Shown one piece after another: positions 1-9,354 of a stretch of 64,000 nt of DNA. Numbering within the stretch: the stretch's first letter is position 1; every line of letters starts with the position of its first letter. Made by a program: the position numbers and the translations under genes. Source of the DNA: Corynebacterium diphtheriae. GTDB taxonomy: Bacteria > Actinomycetota > Actinomycetes > Mycobacteriales > Mycobacteriaceae. The notes under the pieces are model-generated. The model was not told where the DNA came from. It saw only the letters and a list, made by a program, of their open reading frames with translations, and did no database searches. The DNA lies in the NCBI RefSeq assembly GCF_001457455.1, contig NZ_LN831026.1, positions 372,001 to 436,000 on the forward strand, in the 5' to 3' direction.

Positions 1-566
1 CGCACCAAAAAGTAGGCGGCTACTCCCTTGGTATGAAGCAGCGCATTGGTGTTGCAGCAGCACTATTGGGCAACCCGCAGCACCTGATCTTGGACGAGCC
101 GGTCAACGGCCTCGACCCAGAAGGCGTGAGCTGGATGCGTAACACTATCCGCGATTTAGCAAGCCAGGGCCGCAGCGTGCTGGTGTCCTCCCACCTGTTG
201 TCCGAAATGCAGCAGACCGCGGACCGACTCGTGGTGATCGGCAAGGGCAAGATGATCGGCGAGTACACGATGAGCGAGTTCTTGGCTGATGGCACCTCGG
301 TGCTCGTGGAATCTCCACAGGCAGCACAGCTTTGCGACGCCCTGAAAAACCGTGGTCTTGCCGCCGCAGTACAGGACACCCAGGTGGTCATTGCGTTGGA
401 GAATGCTGACGACGACCCCGCGGTGCGCGCCCAAGTGGCAGCGCTTGCTCTCGAATACGGTATCGCGGTAACCCGACTAGAAACCCGCCAAGAAAACCTA
501 GAGCAGCGGTTCCTTGCAGCAACGCAAAGTGTCCAAGAATACCGAACCTCCAACGCCGGCAACTAA
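1..566 (+). CDS. ABC transporter ATP-binding protein, 5' end outside window
   Basis: This is the C-terminal part of an ABC ATPase; the reading frame is open to the first bases of the window (from position 3), so the gene starts upstream. The ABC signature appears as YSLGMKQR right at the beginning, followed by Walker B and its glutamate in LILDEPVNGLD and the H-loop in VLVSSHLLSEM. The Walker A motif must lie before the window. The tail after the H-loop resembles the DrrA/CcmA-type ATPases that pair with ABC-2 permeases. The next gene, 20 bases downstream, is such a permease, so the two probably form one exporter. The substrate cannot be told from sequence. The internal ATG at 33 is not a credible start because it follows the signature motif. 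Confidence 0.93.
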   Translation, partial: HQKVGGYSLGMKQRIGVAAALLGNPQHLILDEPVNGLDPEGVSWMRNTIRDLASQGRSVLVSSHLLSEMQQTADRLVVIGKGKMIGEYTMSEFLADGTSVLVESPQAAQLCDALKNRGLAAAVQDTQVVIALENADDDPAVRAQVAALALEYGIAVTRLETRQENLEQRFLAATQSVQEYRTSNAGN

Positions 567-586
567 TTAGGAAAGAACTCATACCC

Positions 587-1354
587 ATGTTTTTTAACGC
601 TTTAAAATCCGAGTGGACCAAACTGATGAGCCTGCGCAGTACGGCGGTGTATTTCATCTTGATCACCGGTGCCCTCTATGGGCCCATGGTGCTGCTGGTG
701 GGCCTTGCTGATACATCTTCGGGTGTTGATTGGAGTTCGTTGCTGGTGGGCTGGGGCATCGCAGTAGCAATTTCGACTGCTTTTGCCGGTGCCAGTGTTG
801 CCGGTGAACTAGACGATCACATGCACGCGCATGCTTATCTCACCCAGAATTCCCGAAGCACCTGGGTCGCCGCAAAATCCGTGGTGTACACCGTTTTCTT
901 GGCTATTACTTTTGCCATCGGCATTGGTCTGGCGGTAGCAGTTGCCCAAGTATTCCCCGACAGCAGTTTTAGCGGCGGGGAAACCACGGACCTGTTCATA
1001 GCGTTATTCTATGCCATTATTTTTGGTAGCTTTGCTTTCGCTATCGGCATGCTCACACGCAGTAAGGTTGCGGCGGTGGCTCTTCCACTGGCGTGGATGC
1101 TGGTGATAGATCAGCTCATTCCCTTGGCAGCATCCAAGATTGAGGCAGCAACATTCTTGTGGCTGCTGAGCCCTCGTCCTCGCAGCGGCCAGTTGGCTGA
1201 TACGATTGCTGGAACGGTGGAAACCGGAATGGAGCATGGTTTTGAGCTCGGACAGATTCAGCCCGATTGGTTCAACGTTGCTGTGATTGCGGGCTGGGTG
1301 GTTGTTGCTACGGTGTCTGTTTTTGCGGTCAACCGTGTTCGCGATGTCCGTTAA
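587..1354 (+). CDS. ABC-2 type permease subunit
   Basis: A 255-residue hydrophobic protein with about six membrane segments, beginning with a short cytoplasmic stretch (FFNALKSEWTKL) typical of ABC-2 permeases that pair with DrrA-like ATPases. It follows the ATPase gene by 20 bases, with a purine-rich ribosome site (AGGAAAG) before the ATG. The two subunits would assemble as an exporter in the cytoplasmic membrane. Substrate is unknown; peptides, lipids and drugs are all handled by this family. The length is normal for the family and there is no sign of truncation. Confidence 0.85.
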   Translation: MFFNALKSEWTKLMSLRSTAVYFILITGALYGPMVLLVGLADTSSGVDWSSLLVGWGIAVAISTAFAGASVAGELDDHMHAHAYLTQNSRSTWVAAKSVVYTVFLAITFAIGIGLAVAVAQVFPDSSFSGGETTDLFIALFYAIIFGSFAFAIGMLTRSKVAAVALPLAWMLVIDQLIPLAASKIEAATFLWLLSPRPRSGQLADTIAGTVETGMEHGFELGQIQPDWFNVAVIAGWVVVATVSVFAVNRVRDVR

Positions 1355-1369
1355 GGTACAATCCGCTGG

Positions 1370-2041
1370 GTGAAGCAGACTGCGCAGACACATGTCTTTA
1401 TAGTGGGCGCGCTGGGAATCACCATGACGTACCTGGCGCTTACGGGGCGGATCAATAATTATCTTCAACCAGGTTTTCGCCCCGTCAGTTTGGCAACTGG
1501 CCTCGTGTTGGTTGCCCTTGCGCTGTGGAGCGCAGTACGCCCGAATAGTTTTTCTTCTCGGCGCACATCGTGGTTCCTTTTGGTTCCGGTGTGCGTCGTT
1601 GCTGTGTTTGCGCCAGCGGCTTTGGGGGCGGCAACGCTTAATAGCAGTGGGGTGACCCGTGTGGTGGGAAATAATCTTGACGATCTCGCGTTGCCCAAAC
1701 TTGCCAAAGATCAACTCAATCCGATGACGATGGAGGAGCTCATCACTAGATTTCTGCGCAGTGACTCCGCCACTTTTGACGGCACAGTGGTTGAGGTGGA
1801 AGGGTTTGCCTCGGCTGCTGCGGATGGCACGTGGCGGTTAAGCCGTTACAAGATCTACTGTTGTGCCGCCGATGCGATGGCTTACACCGCAACATTGGAG
1901 ACGTCGACAAGCATGCGTAGCGACCAGTGGTATCGCGTGCGTGGTGTTGTGCGCGTCTCGTCCGCGCATAACCCGCAATTCCCCGTGATTGAGGTAGACA
2001 AGCTAGAGGCGATTGATACCCCCACGGAGCCATACCTATGA
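1370..2041 (+). CDS. TIGR03943/YcgQ-like membrane protein
   Basis: A 223-residue protein starting at a GTG 16 bases after the preceding permease gene. It has two hydrophobic segments in the first 85 residues or so and a C-terminal extracytoplasmic domain with a fold-typical pattern (TFDGTVVEVEGF, then YKIYCCAADA with adjacent cysteines). This arrangement matches the TIGR03943 (YcgQ) family, whose members are almost always next to a DUF318 permease (YcgR/YraQ). Here the partner overlaps it by four bases (ATGA), so translation is probably coupled. The pair is of unknown biochemical role; a metal-related or redox function has been proposed for the family from its cysteines and is not shown here. 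Confidence 0.75.
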   Translation: MKQTAQTHVFIVGALGITMTYLALTGRINNYLQPGFRPVSLATGLVLVALALWSAVRPNSFSSRRTSWFLLVPVCVVAVFAPAALGAATLNSSGVTRVVGNNLDDLALPKLAKDQLNPMTMEELITRFLRSDSATFDGTVVEVEGFASAAADGTWRLSRYKIYCCAADAMAYTATLETSTSMRSDQWYRVRGVVRVSSAHNPQFPVIEVDKLEAIDTPTEPYL

Positions 2042-2976
2042 AAAAAGTTGTGATCGGGTGGGCCGGAATTATCGCCGCGTTAGTTCTGGGGCCGATTATT
2101 CAGCTCAAAGGGCAGGCGGAAGCGTGGTCGCAGATCAGTACCGCCATTGTGTTGCAAGCGGTACCGTTTCTGGTGCTCGGCGTTATCATTTCGGCTGTTA
2201 TCGAAGTATTTGTACCCCAAACCGCTTTTCGACGCCTCCCACGCAACGAAAAAGCCGCAGTCCCCATCGCCGCTGCCTCCGGCTTCTTACTACCTGCCTG
2301 CGAGTGCGCCTCCGTACCCGTCACGCAATCACTCGTCCATAGAGGAGTACCCCCTGCGGCCGCACTAGCATTTTTACTAGCAAGCCCCGCAATCAATCCC
2401 GTGGTTCTGGTCTCCACCGCTGTCGCATTCGGCGGCGACCCCCGCATGATGATCGCACGTCTATGCGCCAGCCTGATCGCGGCCATCATCGTCGGCTGGG
2501 TATGGATCAGCGCCCGACTCGACATCACCTTAGACTCCGAGCACACCCACTGCCACGGACACGGCAACACTTGGGATCGATTCCGAGAATCCTGCATGCA
2601 CGATCTGCTCAATGCAGGCGGGTTCCTCGTCATCGGAGCAATGCTAGCGGCAGTCATGAAAGTCCTCATCCCCGTAGAGGTAATCACCGCCGTAGGTGCC
2701 CGACCACTCATTGCCTGTCTCATCATGGCAACCTTGGCCATCGTAGTATCCCTGTGCTCAGAAGCAGACGCCTTCGTAGCCGCATCACTGACCATGATGC
2801 CCGCCACCGCCCAACTAGTATTTCTGGTGGTAGGCCCCATGGTCGACGTCAAACTCATCGCCATGCAACAAGGCGCATGGGGGCGCGGCTTTGTCGCCCG
2901 ATTCGTACCGCTGACACTGCTTGTTGCCATCACCGTAGCCATCGGCGTAGGCAGTATCAGCTTCGGCGATATCTAA
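2038..2976 (+). CDS. DUF318 (YraQ/YcgR) family permease
   Basis: A 312-residue polytopic membrane protein with about eight to nine hydrophobic segments. The family motif is visible around residues 80-90 (LLPACECASVPVTQ, a PxCxCxxxP arrangement) and a second conserved region follows the central loop (SLCSEADAFVAAS). The central loop contains an acidic and histidine-rich stretch (SEHTHCHGHG) that could bind metal. It overlaps the upstream TIGR03943 gene by four bases and converges on nrdG, with a four-base overlap at the 3' end. The family is annotated as permease without an established substrate. Confidence 0.8.
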   Translation: MKKVVIGWAGIIAALVLGPIIQLKGQAEAWSQISTAIVLQAVPFLVLGVIISAVIEVFVPQTAFRRLPRNEKAAVPIAAASGFLLPACECASVPVTQSLVHRGVPPAAALAFLLASPAINPVVLVSTAVAFGGDPRMMIARLCASLIAAIIVGWVWISARLDITLDSEHTHCHGHGNTWDRFRESCMHDLLNAGGFLVIGAMLAAVMKVLIPVEVITAVGARPLIACLIMATLAIVVSLCSEADAFVAASLTMMPATAQLVFLVVGPMVDVKLIAMQQGAWGRGFVARFVPLTLLVAITVAIGVGSISFGDI

Positions 2977-3596
2977 AAACGGGCCTGCTGCACCACCAAC
3001 TCATGGCCCTGAGCAGCCACCATGACCTCCAACTCCCGCAGATTCTGCTCGATCACACTACCTGGCCACAACGTGGTCCGAGTCTGAACCTCGATACCCA
3101 CGGCATCAATGATCGCCAAACTCTCCCAACAAGACTGCGCGACCCGCGGCGAACATCCCGTAATCTCATGCATGTGCCGCGGCAAGGCCTTAATATCTAA
3201 GCCAATCCAATCGGGACGCGACTCCGGTTGTGACACCAAAGTAGCCAAGCGCTTCGGCGCATAACCACAGGTATGCAACCCGACAGGCAGGCCCAGCTCG
3301 TGGATCCGACAGATAGCCTCGGCAAGACCCGCTACCGCGGTAGGCTCGCCGCCGGAGATCACCACGGCGTCGATAAGCCCTATCCGACGCCGCGCCAAAT
3401 CCACCAGATCATCCACGCCCACCGCGCCGGGTGCGAACTCCTGTAGCTGGGCATTATGGCAATACACGCAGCGCAACGGGCACCCCTGTGTAAACGCAGT
3501 GATCGTTAGCTTGCCAGGCCAATCAGTCGCAGAAAACGGAATAATTCCGGCGATGGGCAGATCAGATAAGTGCTTCGGCAAAGTAGGTGCGCTCAT
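2973..3596 (-). CDS. nrdG: Anaerobic ribonucleotide reductase activating protein
   Basis: A radical SAM enzyme of 207 residues. The cluster-binding motif is CPLRCVYC (CxxxCxxC) near residue 40, followed by the SAM-binding GGEP. NrdG uses the 4Fe-4S cluster and SAM to generate the glycyl radical in NrdD. The start overlaps the end of nrdD by 35 bases on the same strand, which fits a translationally coupled pair. Length is slightly above the usual 155-200 residues because of an N-terminal lead (PKHLSDLPIAGIIPFSATDW) that is common in the longer NrdG class. The gene converges with the DUF318 permease gene. Confidence 0.93.
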   Translation of the reverse strand: MSAPTLPKHLSDLPIAGIIPFSATDWPGKLTITAFTQGCPLRCVYCHNAQLQEFAPGAVGVDDLVDLARRRIGLIDAVVISGGEPTAVAGLAEAICRIHELGLPVGLHTCGYAPKRLATLVSQPESRPDWIGLDIKALPRHMHEITGCSPRVAQSCWESLAIIDAVGIEVQTRTTLWPGSVIEQNLRELEVMVAAQGHELVVQQARF

Positions 3597-5346
3597 GGAA
3601 CTCGCCCTTCTTTCCGGTATTAAAACTTTGTACCGGGCGGAAATAACCCATCACGCGCGTCCACATCTCCGTCGTAGCACCACAGTGCAGGCACTCAGGG
3701 TGCTCGCCAGAAATATAGCCGTGATCTGGGCAAATAGAAAACGTTGGGGTGATCGTGATGTACGGCAGATGGAAGTTGGTTAACGCGCGACGAACGAGAG
3801 CCGCACAAGCCTTACCATCGCTCATCGCAGCGCCCATATAAAGGTGCAACACCGTGCCGCCGGTGTACTTCGACTGCAAATCCTCCTGTAAAGCGAGGGC
3901 CTCGAAAGGATCCGGGGTGTGCGAAACTGGTAGTTGCGAAGAGTTGGTGTAGTAGGGCTCCTCCGGCGTGCCGGCGTGCAACATATCGGGGTAACGCTTG
4001 AGATCTTCTTTAGCCAATCGGTAGGTCGTGCCTTCGGCTGGGGTTGCCTCAAGGTTAAACAGGTGGCCGGTGCGCTCCTGTGCTTGCACGAGGCGGGCAT
4101 TGATGTGGTCGAGAAGTCGCGCGACCTGGGCATGGCCTTGCGGATCGGTGAGATTGTAGGCGTCGTGAGTGAAATTTCTGATCATCTCATTGCAGCCGTT
4201 AACGCCGATCGTGGAAAAATGGTTGTCCAAGCTAGGTAGCCAGCGAGCGCTATAAGGGTAGAGGCCTTGCTTCATATGCGTTGCGACGAAATCCCGGCGG
4301 CGCTCAAGAGTATCGATTCCCAACTCGATGAGCTCATCTACTGCGCCCAGCAGGGCTTGTTCATCACCGGCATAGAGGTAGCCCAAACGTGCGCAGTTGA
4401 GTGTGACTACGCCGATGGAACCAGTCAATTCCGCCGAACCGAACAACCCATTGCCGCGTTTGAGCAACTCGCGAAGATCAAGCTGCAAACGGCAACACAT
4501 GGAACGAATCATTCCGGGGTCCAGATCGGAGTTAATGAAATTCTGGAAGTAGGGCAGACCGTACTTCGCGGTCATGGTGAACAAGGCTTCCGTGTTAGGG
4601 GAGTCCCAATCGAAGTCCTTGGTGATGTTGTAGGTCGGGATAGGGAACGTAAACGGCCGGCCATCGGCATCGCCTGCCGACATCACCTGAATGAATGCGC
4701 GGTTGATCAGGTCCATTTCTTCTTGGAGCTCGCCGTAGGTGAAGTCCACAGGTTCTTCGCCGATAAACGGCACCGAGTCCTTAAGATCGGCTGGGCAGGT
4801 CCAGTCAAAGGTCAGGTTGGTAAAAGGTGTCTGAGTGCCCCAGCGCGATGGAACGTTTAGATTGAAAATGAACTCCTGCATGTCTTGGACGATCTCGTCG
4901 TACGTGAGGTTATCCAGTCGTACAAATGGTGCCATGTAGGTGTCAAAGGAGCTGAATGCCTGTGCGCCTGCCCATTCGTTTTGGAGGGTTCCCAAGAAAT
5001 TAACAATCTGGCCGCATGCAGAGGAGAAGTGCTTGGGCGGCCGAGAGGAGATCGTGCCAGGTACGCCACCGAAGCCTTCTTCAAGGAGTTGGCGTAGGGA
5101 CCAGCCGGCGCAGTATCCGGAGAGCATATCGAGGTCGTGGATGTGGATAGAGCCTTCACGGTGAGCGGCACTTGCTGCTGAGCTAAATACTTGGTCGAGC
5201 CAGTAATTAGCCGTGATTTTTCCAGCGGCGTTGAGGATCATTCCGCCCAAGGAATAGTCCTGGTTGGCGTTGGCATTGACGCGCCAATCGGCGCGAGAAA
5301 GGTACTCGTCGATAGTCGTTCGACTATTAATTTGGGAATCACTCAT
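3562..5346 (-). CDS. nrdD: Anaerobic ribonucleoside-triphosphate reductase
   Basis: Class III ribonucleotide reductase, 594 residues from the ATG at 5346 (MSDSQINSR). The frame is open upstream to a GTG at 5409, but that extension is low-complexity and covers the candidate operators, so the later start is preferred even though no strong ribosome site precedes it. The C-terminus has the zinc-type site CPDHGY...ECLHCG and the glycyl radical motif RVMGYFRP. The protein begins directly with the region ADWRVNANANQDYSLGG; there is no N-terminal ATP-cone, unlike the enterobacterial enzyme of about 710 residues. It makes deoxynucleotides without oxygen, in line with the nitrate respiration genes downstream. 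Confidence 0.95.
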   Translation of the reverse strand: MSDSQINSRTTIDEYLSRADWRVNANANQDYSLGGMILNAAGKITANYWLDQVFSSAASAAHREGSIHIHDLDMLSGYCAGWSLRQLLEEGFGGVPGTISSRPPKHFSSACGQIVNFLGTLQNEWAGAQAFSSFDTYMAPFVRLDNLTYDEIVQDMQEFIFNLNVPSRWGTQTPFTNLTFDWTCPADLKDSVPFIGEEPVDFTYGELQEEMDLINRAFIQVMSAGDADGRPFTFPIPTYNITKDFDWDSPNTEALFTMTAKYGLPYFQNFINSDLDPGMIRSMCCRLQLDLRELLKRGNGLFGSAELTGSIGVVTLNCARLGYLYAGDEQALLGAVDELIELGIDTLERRRDFVATHMKQGLYPYSARWLPSLDNHFSTIGVNGCNEMIRNFTHDAYNLTDPQGHAQVARLLDHINARLVQAQERTGHLFNLEATPAEGTTYRLAKEDLKRYPDMLHAGTPEEPYYTNSSQLPVSHTPDPFEALALQEDLQSKYTGGTVLHLYMGAAMSDGKACAALVRRALTNFHLPYITITPTFSICPDHGYISGEHPECLHCGATTEMWTRVMGYFRPVQSFNTGKKGEFHERTYFAEALI

Positions 5347-5382
5347 ATGGAACAACTTAAGCCTTGAGGTGCCCGAAAAACT

Positions 5383-5426
5383 ACAAGATATAGTTGTGTA
5401 ACAACTCACTAAATCAATATGTAGTG
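5383..5426. promoter_or_regulatory. Inverted repeats upstream of nrdD (candidate NrdR or redox operator)
   Basis: Just upstream of the chosen nrdD start there is a perfect 6+3+6 inverted repeat AGTTGTgtaACAACT at 5392-5406. It overlaps an AT-rich imperfect palindrome ACAAGATATAGTTGT at 5384-5398. A second AT-rich site, TCAATATGTAGTGG, lies at 5414-5427. The ATAT cores at 5388-5391 and 5417-5420 are 29 bases apart, close to the three-turn spacing of paired NrdR boxes. The match to the NrdR consensus is partial, so assignment to NrdR is inference. Confidence 0.4.
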
Positions 5427-5504
5427 GTGCTTGTGTGAGAATGTGCTGGCAAAAGTGCCCACATATTGTGGCAGTGACATTGATCGGCGTGTAAAAAAGA
5501 ACTC

Positions 5505-5858
5505 ATGGCTCATCCACTTTTCATTGCTGTAGATGACAGTATTCTCGACGAACTTCGCATCAAAGACGACGAGCTTTTAGAGCAGCTTTTTAGCGGCGCT
5601 CTTGGCGATCCTGTGACTATCGGATCGGCTTGGGTAGACGTGGAGGAGCAACTACGTACAGCCGGATTCCGTGGTTATGCAGTTCGTGGCTGTGAAGTTA
5701 TCGTGGGCGACCCGATGGCAGGATTAGTACCCTCGGAACGCGTTGAGGAGATGCTGGATTCTCTAGCTAGCCTATCGGGTGAAGCGGTTGAGGTGCTCAC
5801 TGATCTTTATCGCAGTGCACGAGCTGCTAGTCAAGGCGTTGTGATTATTTCGGAGTAA
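5505..5858 (+). CDS. Hypothetical protein, 117 aa
   Basis: A small acidic soluble protein (start MAHPLFIAVDDSILDELRI) with no signal peptide or membrane segment. It has a helix-rich pattern and ends with VVIISE. I do not recognise the family with confidence; a DUF1877-like relationship is possible from size and the opening residues. It is divergent from nrdD and lies directly upstream of the str operon promoter. The codon usage looks like that of the neighbouring genes and the ATG is preceded by a weak purine-rich stretch (AAAAAAGAAC). Likely a real gene, function unknown. Confidence 0.65.
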   Translation: MAHPLFIAVDDSILDELRIKDDELLEQLFSGALGDPVTIGSAWVDVEEQLRTAGFRGYAVRGCEVIVGDPMAGLVPSERVEEMLDSLASLSGEAVEVLTDLYRSARAASQGVVIISE

Positions 5859-5866
5859 TTTTTAAG

Positions 5867-5895
5867 TTGACTCAGGCTGCCTTAGTTGGTAGGGT
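5867..5895 (+). promoter_or_regulatory. Predicted promoter of the str operon
   Basis: TTGACT at 5867-5872 and TAGGGT at 5890-5895 are separated by 17 bases, matching a corynebacterial housekeeping promoter (TTGnnn and TAnnnT). It would give a leader of roughly 230 bases before rpsL. The leader contains a hairpin with arms CCCAC and GTGGG around 5907-5928. Prediction from sequence only. Confidence 0.55.
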
Positions 5896-6132
5896 GGCCA
5901 ACAGTCCCACATGTTTGATGCGTGGGAGCCTTACGTTTTGCCTAGTAGATTCTTGCCGATTGGTGATTATCAAGAAGCGTTAAGGAAATGCACGGAAGAG
6001 GCCCCGGAAAGAGCCCCTTTTTTGGTTTGTCCGGACTCTTTTGTGCACTACTAGGCGCGAACAAAAGCGAAAATTTTTTAAAGCACCACCTCGGTGGAGC
6101 TTTGGAAAAGTTACCGAAATAGAAAGACGGTT

Positions 6133-6504
6133 ATGCCCACTATTCAGCAGCTGGTCCGCAAGGGCCGCCACGATAAGACTGCCAAGGTTGCAACCGCAGC
6201 CCTGAAGGGTTCCCCGCAGCGTCGTGGCGTGTGCACCCGTGTGTACACCACTACCCCTAAGAAGCCTAACTCTGCACTGCGTAAGGTCGCCCGTGTGCGC
6301 CTTACCTCCGGCATCGAGGTTTCCGCTTACATCCCAGGTGAGGGCCACAACCTCCAGGAGCACTCCATGGTGCTCGTTCGCGGTGGTCGTGTTAAGGACC
6401 TCCCAGGTGTTCGTTACAAGATCATCCGTGGCGCACTGGATACCCAGGGCGTTAAGGATCGTAAGCAGGCACGTTCCCGCTACGGCGCAAAGAAGGAGAA
6501 GTAA
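6133..6504 (+). CDS. rpsL: 30S ribosomal protein S12
   Basis: 123 residues starting [15 protein letters not shown], the standard actinobacterial S12 start. An ATG-less extension of the frame to 6094 exists but is outside the family. The conserved decoding-centre loops are present: [16 protein letters not shown] around residue 40 and [13 protein letters not shown] further on. The lysine in PKKPNS, the classic streptomycin-resistance position, is the wild-type residue. First gene of the str operon, three bases before rpsG. Confidence 0.98.
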   Translation: MPTIQQLVRKGRHDKTAKVATAALKGSPQRRGVCTRVYTTTPKKPNSALRKVARVRLTSGIEVSAYIPGEGHNLQEHSMVLVRGGRVKDLPGVRYKIIRGALDTQGVKDRKQARSRYGAKKEK

Positions 6505-6507
6505 TCA

Positions 6508-6975
6508 ATGCGTAAGAATGCAGCTCCAAAGCGTCCGATCGTTAAAGACCCAGTTTACGGCTCTGAGGTTGTTACCCAGCTGGTAAACAAGGTTCTCTTG
6601 GATGGCAAGAAGTCCACCGCTGAGCGTATCGTCTACGGTGCTCTTGACAAGTGCAAGGAAAAGACCGGCACCGATCCAGTCCTGACCTTGGAGAAGGCTC
6701 TCGGCAACATCAAGCCAGACCTCGAGGTTCGTTCCCGCCGCGTCGGTGGCGCAACCTACCAGGTTCCAGTTGAGGTTCGTCCAGCACGTGCTAACACCCT
6801 CGCTCTTCGTTGGTTGGTTACCTTTACCCGCCAGCGTCGTGAGAACACCATGATCGAGCGCCTCGCTAACGAGATTCTCGATGCAGCTAACGGCCTTGGT
6901 GCATCCGTTAAGCGTCGCGAGGATACCCACAAGATGGCTGAAGCAAACCGCGCGTTTGCTCACTACCGCTGGTAA
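6508..6975 (+). CDS. rpsG: 30S ribosomal protein S7
   Basis: 155 residues, full length for S7, starting [19 protein letters not shown]. It binds the 3' major domain of 16S rRNA and nucleates head assembly. The conserved stretch [16 protein letters not shown] is present in the middle and the C-terminus ends in AFAHYRW as in other actinobacteria. Three bases separate it from rpsL. It is followed by a 252-base gap before fusA that contains a strong hairpin. Confidence 0.98.
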   Translation: MRKNAAPKRPIVKDPVYGSEVVTQLVNKVLLDGKKSTAERIVYGALDKCKEKTGTDPVLTLEKALGNIKPDLEVRSRRVGGATYQVPVEVRPARANTLALRWLVTFTRQRRENTMIERLANEILDAANGLGASVKRREDTHKMAEANRAFAHYRW

Positions 6976-7064
6976 TCCACATGCGCATTCCGGCCCAACC
7001 TTCCTGGCACGGCTTCGCTGCTTGTGCGCGAAGTTACCATTATTGTTACAGGTAGTTGGGCCTT

Positions 7065-7094
7065 TGCCATATAGCCCCACGGGGATATATGGCA
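7065..7094 (+). promoter_or_regulatory. Strong hairpin in the fusA leader
   Basis: Arms TGCCATATA-CCCC (7065-7078) and GGGG-ATATATGGCA (7081-7094) pair over about 13 bases with a two-base loop (allowing one mismatch). No U-tract follows, so this is not a plain terminator. It sits between rpsG and fusA and may be a processing site or a pause signal. Function is not known. Confidence 0.5.
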
Positions 7095-7227
7095 GAAGCA
7101 CACCTCGATTTTTGCCAGCAATGCTGAGAAATTTCCTCGGATTTGGCAGAATTGAACAGGAACTATCCATGCAGTGAGTGAGGAAACAAAAGTTTGCTCA
7201 CTCCGGCTACATAAGTTAGGGACAACT

Positions 7228-9354
7228 GTGGCACAAGAAGTGCTTAAGGATCTGAACAAGGTCCGCAACATCGGCATCATGGCCCACATTGACGCCGGTA
7301 AGACCACCACCACCGAGCGTATCCTCTTCTACACCGGTATTAACCGTAAGGTCGGCGAGACCCACGACGGTGCCTCCACCACCGACTGGATGGAGCAGGA
7401 GAAAGAACGCGGTATCACCATTACCTCCGCTGCTGTTACCTGTTTCTGGAACGGCAACCAGGTCAACATCATCGATACCCCAGGCCACGTTGACTTCACC
7501 GTTGAGGTTGAGCGCTCCCTTCGCGTTCTCGACGGCGCAGTCGCAGTGTTCGACGGTAAAGAGGGCGTTGAGCCTCAGTCCGAGCAGGTGTGGCGTCAGG
7601 CTGCTAAGTACGACGTTCCACGTATCTGCTTCGTGAACAAGATGGACAAGCTCGGTGCAGACTTCTACTTCACCGTTCAGACCATCATCGACCGCCTCGG
7701 CGCAAAGCCATTGGTCATGCAGCTGCCAATCGGCGCTGAAGATGACTTCGACGGTGTTGTTGACCTTCTCGAGATGAAGGCCATCACCTGGCGCGGCAAG
7801 GTCGAGACCGGTGCAGAGCCAGTTATCGAAGAGATCCCAGCTGACTTGGCTGACAAGGCTGCTGAGTACCGCGAGAAGCTCGTTGAAACCGTTGCTGAGT
7901 CCGACGAAGCTCTCATGGAGAAGTACTTCGGTGGCGAAGAGCTCACCATCGAAGAGCTCAAGGCTGGCATCCGTAAGCTGACCGTTAACTCCGAGGTCTA
8001 CCCAGTTCTCTGTGGTACCGCTTACCGCAACAAGGGCGTTCAGCCACTGCTCGATGCTGTCATCGACTACCTGCCAACCCCACTGGATATCGGAGAGGTC
8101 CACGGCCACAAGGTCGGCGACGAGACCGTTGACTTGGTCCGTAAGCCATCCGTTGATGAGCCTTTCTCCGCTCTTGCCTTCAAGATCGCAGCTCACCCAT
8201 TCTTCGGTAAGCTGACCTTCGTCCGCGTTTACTCCGGCATCGTTGAGCCAGGTGCTCAGGTTGCTAACTCCACCAAGGGTAAGAACGAGCGCATCGGTAA
8301 GCTCTTCCAGATGCACGCCAACAAGGAGAACCCTGTTGACGAAGCACGCGCTGGTAACATCTACGCGTTCATCGGCCTGAAGGACACCACCACCGGTGAT
8401 ACCCTCTGCGATAAGAACGACCAGATCATCCTCGAGTCCATGGACTTCCCGGACCCAGTGATCAAGGTTTCCATCGAGCCAAAAACCAAGTCTGACCAGG
8501 AGAAGCTCGGCACCGCTATTCAGAAGCTTTCTGAAGAGGACCCAACCTTCACCGTTGAGCTCGACGAAGAGTCCGGCCAGACTGTTATCGGCGGCATGGG
8601 CGAGCTCCACCTCGACGTTCTTGTTGACCGCATGAAGCGCGAATTCAAGGTTGAGGCAAACGTTGGTAACCCACAGGTTGCATACCGTGAGACCATCCGT
8701 AAGCCTGTCGAGAAGCTCGAATACACCCACAAGAAGCAGACTGGTGGTTCCGGTCAGTTCGCTAAGGTCATCATCGGCATCGAGCCTTACGCTCCAGAAG
8801 CTGAGACCTTGGAAGAGGGCGAGTCCGCAACCTACAAGTTCGAGAACGCCGTCACCGGTGGTCGCGTGCCAAAGGAATACATCCCATCCGTCGACGCTGG
8901 TATCCAGGATGCTATGCAGTACGGTTACCTCGCAGGCTTCCCATTGGTGAACATCAAGGCAACCCTGATCGATGGCGCCTACCACGAGGTTGACTCCTCT
9001 GAAATGGCCTTCAAGCTCGCTGGTTCCCAAGCGCTGAAGGAAGCCGTCGCAAAGGCAAAGCCAGTTCTTCTCGAGCCACTGATGGCCGTTGAGGTTATCA
9101 CCCCTGAGGAGTACATGGGCGACGTTATCGGCGACATCAACTCCCGCCGTGGCCAGGTCTCCGCAATGGATGACCGCGCTGGCGCAAAGGTTGTTAAGGC
9201 TAAGGTTCCACTGTCCGAGATGTTCGGCTACGTGGGCGACCTGCGTTCCCGTACCCAGGGCCGTGCAAACTACACCATGATCTTCGACTCCTACGCTGAG
9301 GTTCCTACCAACGTGGCAGCTGAGATCGTGGCAGAGCGCAACGGCACTGCCTAA
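7228..9354 (+). CDS. fusA: Elongation factor G
   Basis: Translocase GTPase, 708 residues from the GTG at 7228 ([14 protein letters not shown]). An AGGGA ribosome site at 7218-7222 supports this start over the frame-open GTG at 7174. G-domain motifs are [13 protein letters not shown] (G1), DTPGHVDF (G3) and [10 protein letters not shown] (G4). The C-terminal domains IV and V are complete ([22 protein letters not shown]). High-expression codon use is obvious. A long open frame exists on the opposite strand, a side effect of the biased codons. Confidence 0.98.
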   Translation: MAQEVLKDLNKVRNIGIMAHIDAGKTTTTERILFYTGINRKVGETHDGASTTDWMEQEKERGITITSAAVTCFWNGNQVNIIDTPGHVDFTVEVERSLRVLDGAVAVFDGKEGVEPQSEQVWRQAAKYDVPRICFVNKMDKLGADFYFTVQTIIDRLGAKPLVMQLPIGAEDDFDGVVDLLEMKAITWRGKVETGAEPVIEEIPADLADKAAEYREKLVETVAESDEALMEKYFGGEELTIEELKAGIRKLTVNSEVYPVLCGTAYRNKGVQPLLDAVIDYLPTPLDIGEVHGHKVGDETVDLVRKPSVDEPFSALAFKIAAHPFFGKLTFVRVYSGIVEPGAQVANSTKGKNERIGKLFQMHANKENPVDEARAGNIYAFIGLKDTTTGDTLCDKNDQIILESMDFPDPVIKVSIEPKTKSDQEKLGTAIQKLSEEDPTFTVELDEESGQTVIGGMGELHLDVLVDRMKREFKVEANVGNPQVAYRETIRKPVEKLEYTHKKQTGGSGQFAKVIIGIEPYAPEAETLEEGESATYKFENAVTGGRVPKEYIPSVDAGIQDAMQYGYLAGFPLVNIKATLIDGAYHEVDSSEMAFKLAGSQALKEAVAKAKPVLLEPLMAVEVITPEEYMGDVIGDINSRRGQVSAMDDRAGAKVVKAKVPLSEMFGYVGDLRSRTQGRANYTMIFDSYAEVPTNVAAEIVAERNGTA

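Noticed and set aside
1004..1714. 236-codon minus-strand frame opposite the permease and TIGR03943 genes
   Set aside because: It spans two plausible plus-strand genes and has no recognisable content.
2100..2942. 280-codon minus-strand frame opposite the DUF318 permease
   Set aside because: The plus strand codes for a recognisable membrane family; the minus product is rich in Ser, Thr and Ala without any motif.
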